A stretch of DNA of 64,000 nucleotides from Neostapfia colusana (Eukaryota > Streptophyta > Magnoliopsida > Poales > Poaceae), in contig JASWHV010000002.1 in NCBI GenBank assembly GCA_030760725.1, positions 62,055,900-62,119,899 of the forward strand. Direction: 5' to 3'. A program made the translations under genes and the position numbers. Shown here in pieces: positions 1-10,010 of this stretch; positions within the stretch are counted from its first letter, which is position 1, and every line of letters begins with the position of its first letter. Under the pieces are notes generated by a model. It saw only the letters and a list, made by a program, of their open reading frames with translations. It made no database searches and had not been told where the DNA came from.

Positions 1-1127
1 CTCAAGCTAACGACCGCATGGAGGCCGACGACTAGTTGAAATCCATGGACAAGAAGCTTGCCGTAGTGCAGTGCAATGACCGAGAGAAGGTTCTTTTTGT
101 GTCGCACCAACTCATGGGAGCTGCCGCTGACTGGTGGGATGCCCTATGCAACACTCATGTCGACCCGAAGACGATCACTCGGACTGAGTTCAAGGAGAGT
201 TTCCACTCTCATTACATCCCTGCTGGTGTAATGATGCTTAAGAGACAGGAGTTTGAAGGTCTCCGCCAAGGACAGAGAAGCGTGAATGAGTATCTCAACA
301 AGTTCACACAACTGTCCCGGTATGCCCCGGAAGATGTCAACTCAGACCAGAGGAAGCAATACATGTTCATGAGAGGGTTGAACAATGAGATCTAGGTTCA
401 GCTCCTCAACAATGACTACGCGAGCTTCCAGAAGCTAGTTGACAAGGCTATAGTGGTTGAAAGCAAGATCCGAGAGATCGAGCGAGAGTACAAGAGGAAG
501 ATGCCATACCAGCCCCAAGGGAGCAACGTACGACCTCGGTACATGCCCCCAGCCGCACCACAGTATGGATCGACTGCTCCTGCATACCGCCCTAGTCAGC
601 CACCACAGCAACGACGCGTTGCACAAGCACCTCGTGTGCCCTTGCCTCCTATGCCCCGACCCAACATGGGCGCTCCTGTTCAAAACCCCCGCCCCAACGT
701 ACCTGCTGCCGCGGGCAACAGGGCATGCTTTGCATGCGGGGAGACAGGACACTTCGCGAGCCAGTGCCCGAGGAGAGGTCCTGGACAGCAAGGCAACGTG
801 CCCAAGCAGAACCCACGGCCGAACGGAGGGGACAATCAAGGGAACCGTGGACAGCAGAATTATGCTCGTGGCAACGTGAACTATGTCTCTGCTGAGGATG
901 CACAACAGGCTGAGGACGTTGTAATTGGTATGTTCTTTGCCAACTCCAATCCAGCCACCATCTTATTTGATTCTGGAGCATCACATTCCTTCATATCATC
1001 CAAGTATGTTGCCAAGCATAATCTACCCATATCACACTTGAGTTGTACTATGTTGGTTAATTCTCCCGGTGGAGAGATGAGGACTAATATAGTATGTCCG
1101 AAAGTAAGCCTTAAAAAAAGGGGGTAG
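1..1127 (+). pseudogene. gag: A1 gag (capsid/nucleocapsid) and start of protease, broken
   Basis: The fragment encodes the gag capsid domain of a plant chromovirus and then the nucleocapsid. In life gag forms the cytoplasmic particle that packages element RNA. The retrotransposon gag domain (DWWDAL, SVNEYLNKFTQLSRYAP) is readable from about 36. A zinc knuckle CX2CX4HX4C (CFACGETGHFASQC) lies near 727-770, and the aspartic protease motif LFDSGASHSFIS follows near 964-1000. Two breaks are visible. Codon 393-395 is TAG where A2 has CAG. A one-base loss near 1115, relative to A2, shifts the frame so that it closes at 1125-1127. Both lie in a copy that is also split, so no functional product is expected. 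Confidence 0.9.
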
Positions 1128-1831
1128 ACTTCCTTGCCAACCTCATTGTCTTGGATTCCTATGGGCTTGACATAATACTCAGGATGGATTGGCTAAGCAA
1201 GCACAATGGAGTAATCCAATGTGCTAAGAGGAGCGTGCAGTTGACAAACAAGCACGGTATCCGTATCGAGTTTGAGTCAGCCCAACAAACAACCAAGAAG
1301 GCAATTTTAAACCACGTCGAAGGAGCAACATTGGCCAACATTCTAGTGGTTCAAGAATTCTTGGACGTGTTCCCGGAAGAGCTTCCAGGTATGCCACCTG
1401 ACCGGGACATTGAGTTTGCCATTGATTTTGTACCCCGAACTGCACCCATAGCAAAGAGACACTATAGGATGCCCACCAATGAACTAGTGGAACTCAAGAA
1501 GCAAATTCAGGAGCAGTTGGAGAAGGGTTTTATACGTCCAAGCTCGTCACCATGGGGAGCCCCCGTGCTCTTCGTAGACAAGAAGGATGGGACCCAAAGG
1601 ATGTGCATGGACTATAGGTCTCTCAATGAGGTGACAATCAAGAACAAATACCTTCTGCCCCGTATAGAGGACCTATTCGACCAAATGAAAGCAGCCCGAG
1701 TGTTCTCTAATTTTGATCTTCGGTCGGGATACTTCCAGCTGAAGATTAAGCCATCCGATATACCCAAGACTGCCTTTCGAACACGGTATGGTTCGTATGA
1801 ATATACCGTCATGTCTTTTGGGTTAACAAAT
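1128..1831 (+). pseudogene. pol: A1 pol, protease to reverse transcriptase, left fragment
   Basis: After the frameshift near 1115 the pol frame is open until A2 interrupts it. It covers the end of the protease domain (ILRMDWLSKHNGVIQC), the protease-RT linker (FPEELPGMPPDRDIEFAIDF) and the first RT motifs (SSPWGAPVLFVDKKDGTQRMCMDYRSLN is the region, near 1545-1630). The first RT catalytic aspartate is present in FDLRSGYF near 1710-1730. The break falls within LTNAPA, between the Asn and Ala codons, and the rest of RT is at 34951 onward. Confidence 0.9.
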
Positions 1832-1977
1832 TGTGACACCCTCATTTTTGGTTTCTGCATATATTCATGTTCACGAAGAGAAAACTTTTTAAAAGAAGTA
1901 GGAACAGAGAAAAATATCAAAAGATAGCCAATAAGAGCCGAATCCAGTTCACCGAGAACGCCGAAGACAACTTCTGC

Positions 1978-2560
1978 GGCCCACTGGCCACGTGGCGTGT
2001 TCGGAGCTCATCCCTTCGAAGTGGGAGAGGTCCGCCGCTAAACTGGCTACGTGGAAGGCTCGGGGCTCATCTCCGCAAAAGGGGAGAGGTCCGACCCTGT
2101 GGGACACGTGTTGCCCCCGGAGCTAGCCTCTGCGGATGAAGCAAAGGCATTTCCGCAGGACACATGTCACCTTCGGAGTTAGTAACCGCGAAAATTAGAG
2201 GACCAGTCGCGCGGGATACGTGTCGATCTCGGAGCTCACCTCCAAGAGGTCCGGTTCTATTGGACACGTGTAGCCACCGGAGCTTATCTCCAGGAGGTCC
2301 GTCACTGTTGGATACGTGTTAACCTCGGAGCTCGTCTCTAAGAAGAAAGGAAGTCTGGCGCTGGAGCCATCTCCGGAGAGAGGGAAGGTCCGACACTAAC
2401 ACGTGGCGTACGTGGAGCTCACCTCCGAAGGAGAAAGGAGGTCTCGCTCGCTTGACACGCGTCACAACCGGAGCTCGTCTCAGCGGAAAGGGAGAGACCA
2501 GGCCCCAGTGGACACGTGGAGCTTCCGAAGCTCATCACCACGGAGGTAACGAGTTCTGGA
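1978..2560 (+). repeat. Degenerate tandem array of G-box units in the A2 5' LTR
   Basis: About eleven imperfect units of roughly 50-65 bp follow one another upstream of the TATA box. A typical unit reads GGACACGTG, then CGGAGCTC, then TCTCCG, then GAGAGGTCCG. Several carry a perfect CACGTG core. G-boxes are known binding sites of plant bZIP and bHLH factors, so the array is probably the U3 enhancer of this family. Function is inferred. The matching array of the 3' LTR is at about 32055-32630, and its first units remain in the A1 3' LTR (about 37535-37648). Confidence 0.75.
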
Positions 2561-2731
2561 GCGGTTTTGGATTCTGTACGCGTATAAATATCGGTACGGA
2601 GAAGAATTCGACCTGAATTCCACAATGACACCGCACCAAATCAACTAAAGATAAGATGTTAGGATTCAACGACGTTCTAAATAGGACTCTTATTCGAAAT
2701 ACAATCAGATTAGGACTCTTTTTCTCCCAAT

Positions 2732-2740
2732 TATAAATAG
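2732..2740 (+). promoter_or_regulatory. TATA box of the A2 5' LTR
   Basis: TATAAATAG lies downstream of the G-box array and about 180 bp before a candidate 5' splice site. Transcription would start near 2765. The same place in the 3' LTR (32809-32817) reads TACAAATAG. Confidence 0.6.
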
Positions 2741-3219
2741 AACCCAGAACCTCTGGCCGAAACCACGATCTTCTTTTCCAATTCCTGAGCCGACGACTTA
2801 GAGCCCTAGCCCCCAACTCGCCGAGAAAGCCATCGCCGGATTTCAGCGAGGAAAATCACCGGAAGAGAGCCCAACGATCGGAGAAGGACCCGAGACCGAA
2901 AAGAACGTATGGTAGGTCTCCAATACCACCTTACAACATCGTTGTGTTTTCTTTGCATCTGTTTTTCGATTCCTTTTGAACAGAAGCTTTCTCATGGAAA
3001 GATCACTAGTTGATCGGGTTGATTTTAAGACAAGGTCATCGTCACATTCTCATCTGATCCGAACACATCGTAAAACCATGCAAGCCATGCAAGAACACGT
3101 GCAAACCGATCTAATAAAACTTATCATAGGATAGCATGCATGTGCATCATTGCGTCCAGTTCAAAGTTTGTGCATGATATTGATTGTTATGAATCTTGTA
3201 TGTGTGTGATCCTGTATAG

Positions 3220-3303
3220 AAGGACATGCTCAGGGAGCTGTCTACGATGAGCTGCAACAACAAGGTTTCGAGATCCAAGAGCCACTAGAACCGCAAGAAC
3301 AAG
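3220..3303 (+). other. Exon-like segment with GC donor in the A2 5' LTR
   Basis: The segment is bounded by an AG acceptor (ctgtatag) and the GC-type donor CAAG|GCAAGT. Its 84 nt read in one open frame, entered and left in phase 1, as a Glu/Gln-rich stretch ending QEPLEPQEQG. Matching segments occur at the same relative place in the LTRs of D, C1, C2 and B2. The copy in A2's 3' LTR (33297-33380) has an in-frame TGA. A GA-rich splicing enhancer could also explain the conservation. Confidence 0.5.
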
Positions 3304-4036
3304 GCAAGTGCTCCTTGACCATATTAATCCTATGTTTTGGGTAAAACTGCTTGGTTTTGTGAAAAGGTGTGTGTACTGAGTAAAACATGATGGGAAACCC
3401 TTTTATAGGAGTTTACTAGCTTTGGTTAAACCATCCTTGTCGCCTGGGAAGTCTATGAGTCGGGTATGGTTTTTACTTTTATGCTTCGCTGAGTCAATGT
3501 GATTGGGAAGGGAGTTAGATGTGTCTAGCTAACTGCACTCGTAATGAAAATAAGAAACTGATGTTGTTAATGAACATGGATCGGAGGGAGATCTAGGCAA
3601 GCCTGGGTTTGTGAATGAGGTAGCATGAGATGGTGGTTACTTGCCGTGGCTCTAAGGACCGGTTCATGCATGCACATGCCAAGATAACAGTGCCACCACA
3701 AGGCCAAGTATGGGTGCGGCTTAGCTGAGTAATTAGGTAAGTTGCTAGAGTGTTATGGACTGTGGAAGGCGCGGGGAATGGGAGTCGAGTGAGGACTGCC
3801 CTGGGAACTGCATGGCACAAGAGGGGGCCCGTGGGTGGGAGAATTGGAGATTCTAGCCTGCCGGTGAAACCTTAGTGAGTCCATACTAGTAACCCCTTTG
3901 TAAAGGATATTTTGTGATCTCTTGACCATACATCGACGATTGTGTACTGGTATAATGGAGGTTCTGCAGTCGCCGACGGGTGACGAAATCACAAACTTGT
4001 AGGTAAAGAGGTGCAAACTCTGCAGAGTTCTTAAAA

Positions 4037-4064
4037 CTATCATGATAGCCGAGCTTACGGTCAC
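4037..4064 (+). other. Conserved hairpins in the A2 5' LTR
   Basis: CTATCATGATAG (4037-4048) is a perfect inverted repeat. It is preceded by the palindrome ACTCTGCAGAGT (about 4017-4028) and followed by a GCTT/GAGC stem. Element D has the same three in the same order at 55327-55375 with compensating changes. This suggests structure in the LTR transcript. Confidence 0.5.
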
Positions 4065-4576
4065 GAGCGCCTGGCCAACTGCCATGATTAGTCGGGATGG
4101 TTATTGGGATGGTTATTGGTTATGGTTTTGGATGGTTTGGTTATGGTTTGGTTTTGGGACTGTTGAGTCCGGGTGATAAGATGGGTTGCATGACTGTTGA
4201 GTCATGGCAACGAGGTTGGTCTCGGTGGGAGACGAAGTTGTTTATGAGACGAAATGGTAGCGAATACGAGATGGTATTCGTGAGATGGTAGCGAATACGA
4301 GGAGGTATTCATGAGAATTAGGTTGATTGATGACTGGTTGTGACATGGAAAGGTAATGAACATAATGGAGGTATGATTGGTATTTTAAATACATGTTGGG
4401 ATTACATTCACTAAAATATGAGTCGCTGTTTTACCATGGTTTGATAAATAACTTTGCTTTCTGCAAATGAGCCTTTTTATACCTACCTTGTTATGAGCTT
4501 CATATCATATTTTCCCGCACTTGCTGGGTACATCATTGTACTCAAACTTGCATTATCATTTCATCATCAGCAGCAG

Positions 4577-4611
4577 AAGAAGATTACTATGAAGAACAAA
4601 TGGAACATTAG
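4577..4611 (+). other. Terminal exon-like segment in the A2 5' LTR
   Basis: After the acceptor run cagcagcag, the phase left by the 3220-3303 segment opens into EEDYYEEQMEH and a TAG stop at 4609-4611. AATAAA follows at 4765. The 3' LTR keeps the same frame and stop (from about 34620). In acidity and position it resembles the last exon-like segment of the C and D LTRs. Confidence 0.4.
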
Positions 4612-4818
4612 GCGTGTGATATGTTCTCAACCTTGCCTGTGGGGATGGAATAGAGATGGAGCCATTGCTGCTTAGATTTGCTTCCGCATTAGAATAAAGA
4701 CTTCCGCTGCATAGAAATAAAGATTTCCGCTGTGAGCATGAGTCCAAGACTCATGAGCTATTGTAATAAACTATGTTATTCATGGTTATATATATTCTGA
4801 ATTCAGTTTGTGAAATAT

Positions 4819-4858
4819 ATGTGTATGTGTGATGAACATCCTGGGCACACATATACAT
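4819..4858 (+). other. Terminal hairpin of the A2 5' LTR
   Basis: A 13-bp stem with one G-T pair (ATGTGTATGTGTG with CACACATATACAT) encloses a 14-nt loop containing ATCCTGG, 44 bp before the LTR end. D has a comparable hairpin with the same loop motif at 55906-55940. Confidence 0.5.
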
Positions 4859-4902
4859 TAGTTCTCGGTTCCGTGGTTTTCCACAGAATTGAGGGCGTCA
4901 CA

Positions 4903-5090
4903 GATTGGTATCAGAGCCACGGTGATAGTAGGTTACACGCCTAAGATAGAAATCATAGATTGATATTAGAGCCACGGGTTGACAGTGGGTTACACACCTA
5001 AATAGGAAACACAGAGTGGTATCAAAAACCACAGATAGGGGTAGATTACATACCTAGATACAATCACAGATTGGTATTGGACACAAAATG
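4903..5090 (+). repeat. Tandem repeats carrying degenerate copies of the primer-binding site
   Basis: The primer site is the first of four tandem units with a 55-56 bp period. Primer-like sequences start at 4906, 4961 (TGATATTAGAGCC), 5017 (TGGTATCAAAAACC) and 5072 (TGGTATTGGACAC). Each of the first three is followed by a GGTTACACxCCTA-like motif. Only the first matches the tRNA well. The rest of the leader, to 5419, shows no gene. Confidence 0.75.
4906..4918 (+). promoter_or_regulatory. A2 primer-binding site (tRNA-iMet)
   Basis: TGGTATCAGAGCC begins three bases after the LTR end. It is the complement of the 3' end of plant initiator tRNA-Met, the usual primer for minus-strand DNA synthesis in this lineage. 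Confidence 0.93.
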
Positions 5091-5409
5091 GTAGCTAAGC
5101 CACGATGACCCAAGTAAGCATCCTAGGATGTTTAGATTGGCATTGAAACTACCTTGACATAGGAAATCATCCTTGAATAGGAGTTGTGTGAGCCCTTGTG
5201 ATGATTGTTTGTGATTATATGCTTAGTGTGAGATGTGGGACGTCTCAAAATGTTGTCCATATCCACATGTAAGTAGAAAGAGGTGTGATATGTTTCAGCA
5301 TGTGTTCACATCCTCATATGGGCTAGTATATATATACAGTCCAACTCACCTTGATGCATATAGTTGAGGGAATCTACCTAACCTTCTAACATTCTATTCT
5401 ATTTCGTTC

Positions 5410-5419
5410 TCTCCCACAG
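5410..5419 (+). promoter_or_regulatory. Candidate 3' splice site directly before A2 gag
   Basis: A pyrimidine-rich tract ending TCTCCCACAG abuts the gag ATG at 5420. It would join an upstream LTR exon straight to gag and remove the primer site and leader from the gag mRNA. This is a sequence match only. Confidence 0.5.
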
Positions 5420-8400
5420 ATGGTGAGAGGAAACGCCGGCCGAAGGAACGTCTGTGACAACCAAGAGGATGGTCACGATGAAGTTCCTGTTAACGCCGGA
5501 GCTGACGAAAACCACCTGGAACGGTTGATGGCCATGCAGAACCAACTTATGCAAACTATGATCCAAACTTTGGGTCAATTGCAGGCCAACAACAAAAACC
5601 CTGTTCCGGCACAACCGCCACCACAACCGCCGGCTCATAACAGGCTGGGAGAGTTCATGAGGACTCGACCACCCACCTTTGCTCAAGCTAACGACCCCAT
5701 GGAAGACGACGACTGGTTGACGTCCATGGAGAAGAAGCTTGCCATAGTACAGTGCAATGACCGAGAGAAGGTTCTCTTTGTGTCGCACCAACTTATGGGA
5801 GCCGCCGCTGACTGGTGGGATGCCTTAAGCAACGCTCATGTCGATCCGGAGACGATCACTTGGACTGAATTCAAGGAAAGTTTCTGTTCTCATTATATCC
5901 CTGCTGGTGTAATGATGCTCAAGAGACAGGAGTTCGAAGGTCTCCGCCAAGGATAGAGAAGTGTGAATGAGTACCTCAACAAGTTCACACAACTGTCCTG
6001 GTATGCCCCTGAAGATGTCAACTCAGACCAGAGGAAGCAATACATGTTCATGAGAGGGTTGAACAACGAGATCCAGGTTCAGCTCCTCAACAATGACTAC
6101 GCAAGCTTTCAGAAGCTGGTTGACAAGGCTATAGTGGCTGAAAACAAGATCCGAGAGATTGAGCGAGAGTGCAAGAGGAAGATGCCATACCAGCCTTAAG
6201 GGAGCAACATACGACCTCGGTACATGCCCCCAACTGCACCGCAGTATGGATCGACCACTCCTGCATACCGCCCTAGTCAGCCACCACCGCAACGACCCGT
6301 TGCACCAGCACCTCGTGTGCCCATGCCTCCTGTGCCCCGACCCAACATGGGCACTCCTGTTCAAAACCCCCGCCCCGATGTACCTGCTGCCGTAGGCAGC
6401 ATGGCATGTTTTGCATGCGGGGAAATAGGACACTTCGCGAACCAGTGCCCGAGGAGAGGCACTGGACAGCAAGGCAACGTGCCCAAGCAGAACCCGCGAC
6501 CGAACGGAGGGGACAATCAAGGGAACCGTGGACAGCAGAACTATGCTCGCGGCAACGTGAACCATGTCTATGCTGAGGAAGCACAACAGGCTGAGGACGT
6601 CGTAATTGGTATGTTCCTTGCCAACTCCAACCCAGCCACCATCTTATTTGATTCTGGAGCATCACATTCCTTCATATCATCCAAGTATGTTGCCAAGCAT
6701 AATCTACCCATATCCCACTTAAAATGTGCTATGTTAGTTAATTTTCCTGGAGGAGAGATGAGGACTAATATAGTGTGTCCGAAAGTAAGCCTTAAAATAA
6801 GGGGGGTAGACTTCCTTGCCAACCTTATTGTCTTGGATTCCCAAGGGATTGACATTATACTCGGGATGGATTGGTTAAGCAAGCACAACTGGGTAATCCA
6901 ATGTGCTGAAAGAAGCGTGCAGTTGACAAATGAGCACGGCATCCGTGTCGAGTTTGAGTCAGCCCAACAAACCACTGAAGAGGCAATCTTGAACCACGTT
7001 GAAGGAGCAACATTGGACATCATTCCAGTGGTTCAAGAATTCCCAGACGTGTTTCCAGAAGAGCTTCCAGGTATGCCCCATGATTGGGACATTGAGTTTG
7101 CCATTGATTTGGTACCCGAAACTGCACCCATAGCCAAGAGACCCTATAGATGCCTGTCAATGAACTGGTAGAACTCAAGAAGCAAATTCAAGAGCAGTTG
7201 GAGAAGAGTTTTATACGTCCAAGCTCGTCACCATGGGGAGCTCCTGTGCTCTTCGTAGACAAGAAGGATGGGACCCAAAGGATGTGCGTGGACTATAGGT
7301 CTCTCAACGAGATAACAATCAAGAACAAATACCCTCTGCCCCGCATAGAGGACCTGTTCGACCAAATGAAAGGAGCCCAAGTGTTCTCCAAGATTTATCT
7401 TCGGTCGGGATATTTCCAGCTGAAGATTAAGCCATCCGATATACCCAAGACTGCCTTTCGAACACGGTATGGTTCGTATGAATATACCGTCATGTCTTTT
7501 GGGTTAACAAATGCACCCGCATACTTCATTTACCTCATGAACAAGGTTTTCATGGGGTACCTCGATAAGTTCGTCGTGGTTTTCATCGACGACATTATGG
7601 TGTATTCAAAAAGTGAGGAGGAGCATGAAGAACATTTGAAATTGACCTTGCAGAAAATGCGTGAGCATCAATTTTATGCCAAGCTTAACAAGTGTCAATT
7701 TTGGCTAAAGGAAATATTGTTCCTAGGCCACATTATCTCTGAAGAAGGGGTATCGGTTGATCCCGGAAAAGTAAGAGATGTTCAGAAGTGGGACCAGCCG
7801 CAAAACGTGAGGGATATTCGGAGTTTTCTTGGGATGGCGGGATACTATCAAAGATTCATCAAAAACTTCTCTAAGATAGCAAAGCCTATGACGGAGTTGC
7901 TAACGAAGGGAAAAGCCTTCCGATGGATACCAGCATGCCAAGAAAGTTTTGAGGAGCTCAAGAAAAGGCTAACCACAACACCGGTTCTGGTATTGCCGGA
8001 CGTAAGCAAGAGCTTTGACATATATTGTGACGCATCCAGACAGGGGCTCGGATGTGTGCTCATGCAAGAAGTACAAGTGGTAGCCTATGCCTCACGGCAA
8101 TTAAAGAAGCACGAGCTTAATTATCCTACACATGACTTGGAGCTAGCAGCAGTAGTGCATGCATTGAAGATTTGGAGATATTATATCCTTGGTCATCGAT
8201 GTGAGATCTATACGGATCATAAAAGTCTCAAGTACATATTTACGTAAACGGACTTGAATTTGAGGCAACGTCGATGGTTGGAACTCATCAAGGATTACGA
8301 TGTTGGAATCAACTATCACCCTGGGAAGGCTAATGTAGTAGCTGATGCATTGAGTCGGAAGGGAGCATGTCACCAACTCACGGTTCGGGAGCTACCACCC

Positions 8401-8870
8401 GAACTACGTAAGGAGTTTGAACGGTTACACCTCGGATTCTTGAACAACATGGGAATGATGGAGATCCACTCTTCATTGGAGCAAGAAATAAGAGATGGCC
8501 AAGCAACGGATGAGGAGATCAACGAGATCAAGGAGAGGATCCGACAAGGAATAGAGAAGGATTTCAAAGAAGATGAGAAGGGTATGCTTTGGCTAGGAAA
8601 AAGGATTTGTGTGCCTAACGTGAAGCACCTCCGCAACATGATATTGAAGGAGGCACATGACTCACCCTATTCCATACATCCCGGAAGTATCAAAATGTAC
8701 AAGGACTTGAAGACATGTTATTGGTGGGATGGTATGAAAAGGGACACAGCCAAATATGTTGCCCTATGCGACACATGCCAAAGGGTGAAGGCCGAACACC
8801 AAAAACCCGCTGGACTGTTGCAACCTTTGAAGGTATCCGAGTGGAAATGGGAAGACATCAGTATGGACTT
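5420..8870 (+). pseudogene. gag-pol: A2 gag-pol, left part, broken and interrupted by E
   Basis: It begins at the ATG after a CCCACAG acceptor. In order it encodes the capsid domain (DWWDAL near 5815), zinc knuckle CFACGEIGHFANQC near 6403-6447, protease (LFDSGASHSFIS near 6648), reverse transcriptase (FVVVFIDDIMVYSK near 7572-7614), RNase H (DIYCDASRQGLGC near 8020), and the integrase zinc domain (CDTCQRVK near 8770). Breaks: TAG at 5954-5956, TAA at 6197-6199, a one-base loss near 7150, TAA at 8245-8247. The first RT aspartate of the FSKIDLRSGY motif is Tyr here (TAT at 7396-7398), which alone should kill RT. Element E enters at 8871, right after the integrase Met-Asp codons at the start of the catalytic core. 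The remainder is at 30828-31894. Confidence 0.93.
8866..8870. other. Target-site duplication of E, left copy (GACTT)
   Basis: GACTT precedes TGTCGGTACC at 8871 and recurs at 30828-30832 after ACTTCGACA. Removing E and one copy restores continuity with the A1 homologue at 36300. This fixes the boundaries of E. Confidence 0.95.
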
Positions 8871-8939
8871 TGTCGGTACCTGCGATATGGGGTACCCCCG
8901 CGCACAGGGGAAAATGCCTAAGGAACTCGCCCTTCTCTG

Positions 8940-9250
8940 CATGGAGAGCTCCGAAGGCGCCACACGTCCGGTAGGGCCGGATCTCCCTCTCCTCAGAGGA
9001 AAGCTCCGGGCCCGCCACGTGGCATACAGAAGACGGACCTCCCCCTCCGCGGGGGAGAGGTCCGAAGGTGCCACGTGTCCGGCGGGGCCGGACCTCCCTC
9101 TCCTCAGAGAGGAGCTCCCGGCTCGCCACGTGGCCGACAGAAGCCGAACCTCCCCCTCCGCGGGGAGAGGTCCGAAGGCTCCACGTGTCCTGCGGAGCCA
9201 GACCCCCCTCTCTTCTAAGGAGGGCTCCGGGCCCGCCACGTGGCCAGCAG
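8940..9250 (+). repeat. G-box array in the E 5' LTR
   Basis: Six sites about 55 bp apart alternate between CCACGTGTCC-type (near 8956, 9066, 9177) and CCACGTGGC-type (near 9011, 9121, 9231). The pairs sit in opposite orientation, so the true period is about 110 bp and each unit is a partial inverted repeat with GGACCTCCC/GGGAGAGGTCC arms. The 3' LTR copy is at about 29835-30145. Confidence 0.75.
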
Positions 9251-9630
9251 AACGACGCTTCCTGCCCCCGAGCGATAGGCAGCGGGCGTAAAGATGCCCC
9301 ATACCTTGCCCGTACAAGGTATTCAAGGCCCGCGTCTTCCCAAGACGCGGAGACGCGGAGCACGCCTCTGTCAGGTGCCATTGCGCCCAGTCGCATCACA
9401 GACTGGCGCGCGGTGTCAGAGCCTGCCAGCCAGTAAACGCAGCGACAAGACATCCCATGCCGCCCCCGCCGTCATCATCCACTACGACTAGCATGCGGCA
9501 TGGGCAGGGCTGCAAGACGAAGACTCAGAAGCCTTCGCCAGAGACAACTACCGGCATAACTGCAGATACGGTAGATAACAGTCAATCTCCCCGAGACCAC
9601 CTGTCGGGTCCCGGCCCCCCTTGTAAGCCA

Positions 9631-9659
9631 CCCGAGTCTTGGACTATAAAAGACTCGGG
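9631..9659 (+). promoter_or_regulatory. TATA box inside a hairpin loop, E 5' LTR
   Basis: CCCGAGTCTT (9631-9640) and AAGACTCGGG (9650-9659) form a perfect 10-bp inverted repeat. Most of TATAAAA (9645-9651) lies in the 9-nt loop. The 3' LTR keeps it exactly at 30505-30533. Transcription would start near 9680. Confidence 0.65.
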
Positions 9660-9955
9660 TAGGCGACGATAGCAGGGGTTCGCACTCCCGCAACTCATAC
9701 GCTAGACATCTCTCATCCCCAAGCTCAGGACTCCGGTTCTGAGCAACAAGCAATACAGCGAGCTCCATAGCTCACCGTGGACATAGGGTTTTACGCTCCG
9801 GCGGCCTGAACCACGTAAAACTCGCTGTGTCAAGCTCTTACTAACTCGTCCATACGCTCAAGCTCTCCGCAAGTGACTAGCCCCACCGAAAAAAGAACCT
9901 CCACAGGCTGCCCAGTGCAGGCCCGGGGGAAGTGTCGACCGAACACTTCGACATT

Positions 9956-9972
9956 TGGCGCGCCAGGTAAGG
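9956..9972 (+). promoter_or_regulatory. E primer-binding site
   Basis: TGGCGCGCCAGGTAAGG starts two bases after the LTR end. It is the place and style of the Tat-lineage primer site and differs from the tRNA-Met site of the other elements. I do not assign the tRNA. Confidence 0.7.
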
Positions 9973-10010
9973 GGACTTTTCCCTTGCGCGACGAGTTTCC
10001 GCCGACGAAG

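Larger units (their letters stand above)
1..1831 (+). mobile_element. A1, left part: Ty3/gypsy Tekay-type chromovirus
   Basis: This is the internal left part of the outermost element. Its 5' LTR and the start of gag lie before the window. It is cut at 1831 by element A2: CAAAT at 1827-1831 is repeated at 34946-34950, just after A2 ends, and the pol reading frame resumes there in phase. The protein is very close to that of A2, so both belong to one family. Confidence 0.95.
1832..4902 (+). repeat. A2 5' LTR (3071 bp)
   Basis: The start is TGTGACACC right after the target duplication, and the end GCGTCACA is followed by the tRNA-Met primer site. Inside it are a degenerate array of G-box units (about 1978-2560), a TATA box TATAAATAG at 2732-2740, exon-like pieces at about 2760-2910, 3220-3303 and 4577-4611, a conserved block of hairpins (about 3640-4090), a poly(A) signal AATAAA at 4765-4770 and a terminal hairpin at 4819-4858. 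The 3' partner is at 31907-34945. Confidence 0.95.
8871..9953 (+). repeat. E 5' LTR (1083 bp)
   Basis: It runs from TGTCGGTACC to CTTCGACA and pairs with 29763-30827. It holds an array of G-box units (about 8940-9250), a hairpin CCGCGTCTT/AAGACGCGG near 9330-9350 missing from the 3' copy, and a TATA box in a hairpin loop at 9631-9659. The two copies differ at several percent of sites by eye. Confidence 0.93.

Noticed and set aside
1951..2560. CRISPR-like array from regularly spaced repeats
   Set aside because: Units are degenerate throughout, with no unique spacers, in a plant LTR upstream of a TATA box.
4097..4291. Small ORF of 64 codons in the A2 LTR
   Set aside because: It is made of TGGTTATGG-type short repeats; the 3' LTR copy does not support it and no domain is visible.
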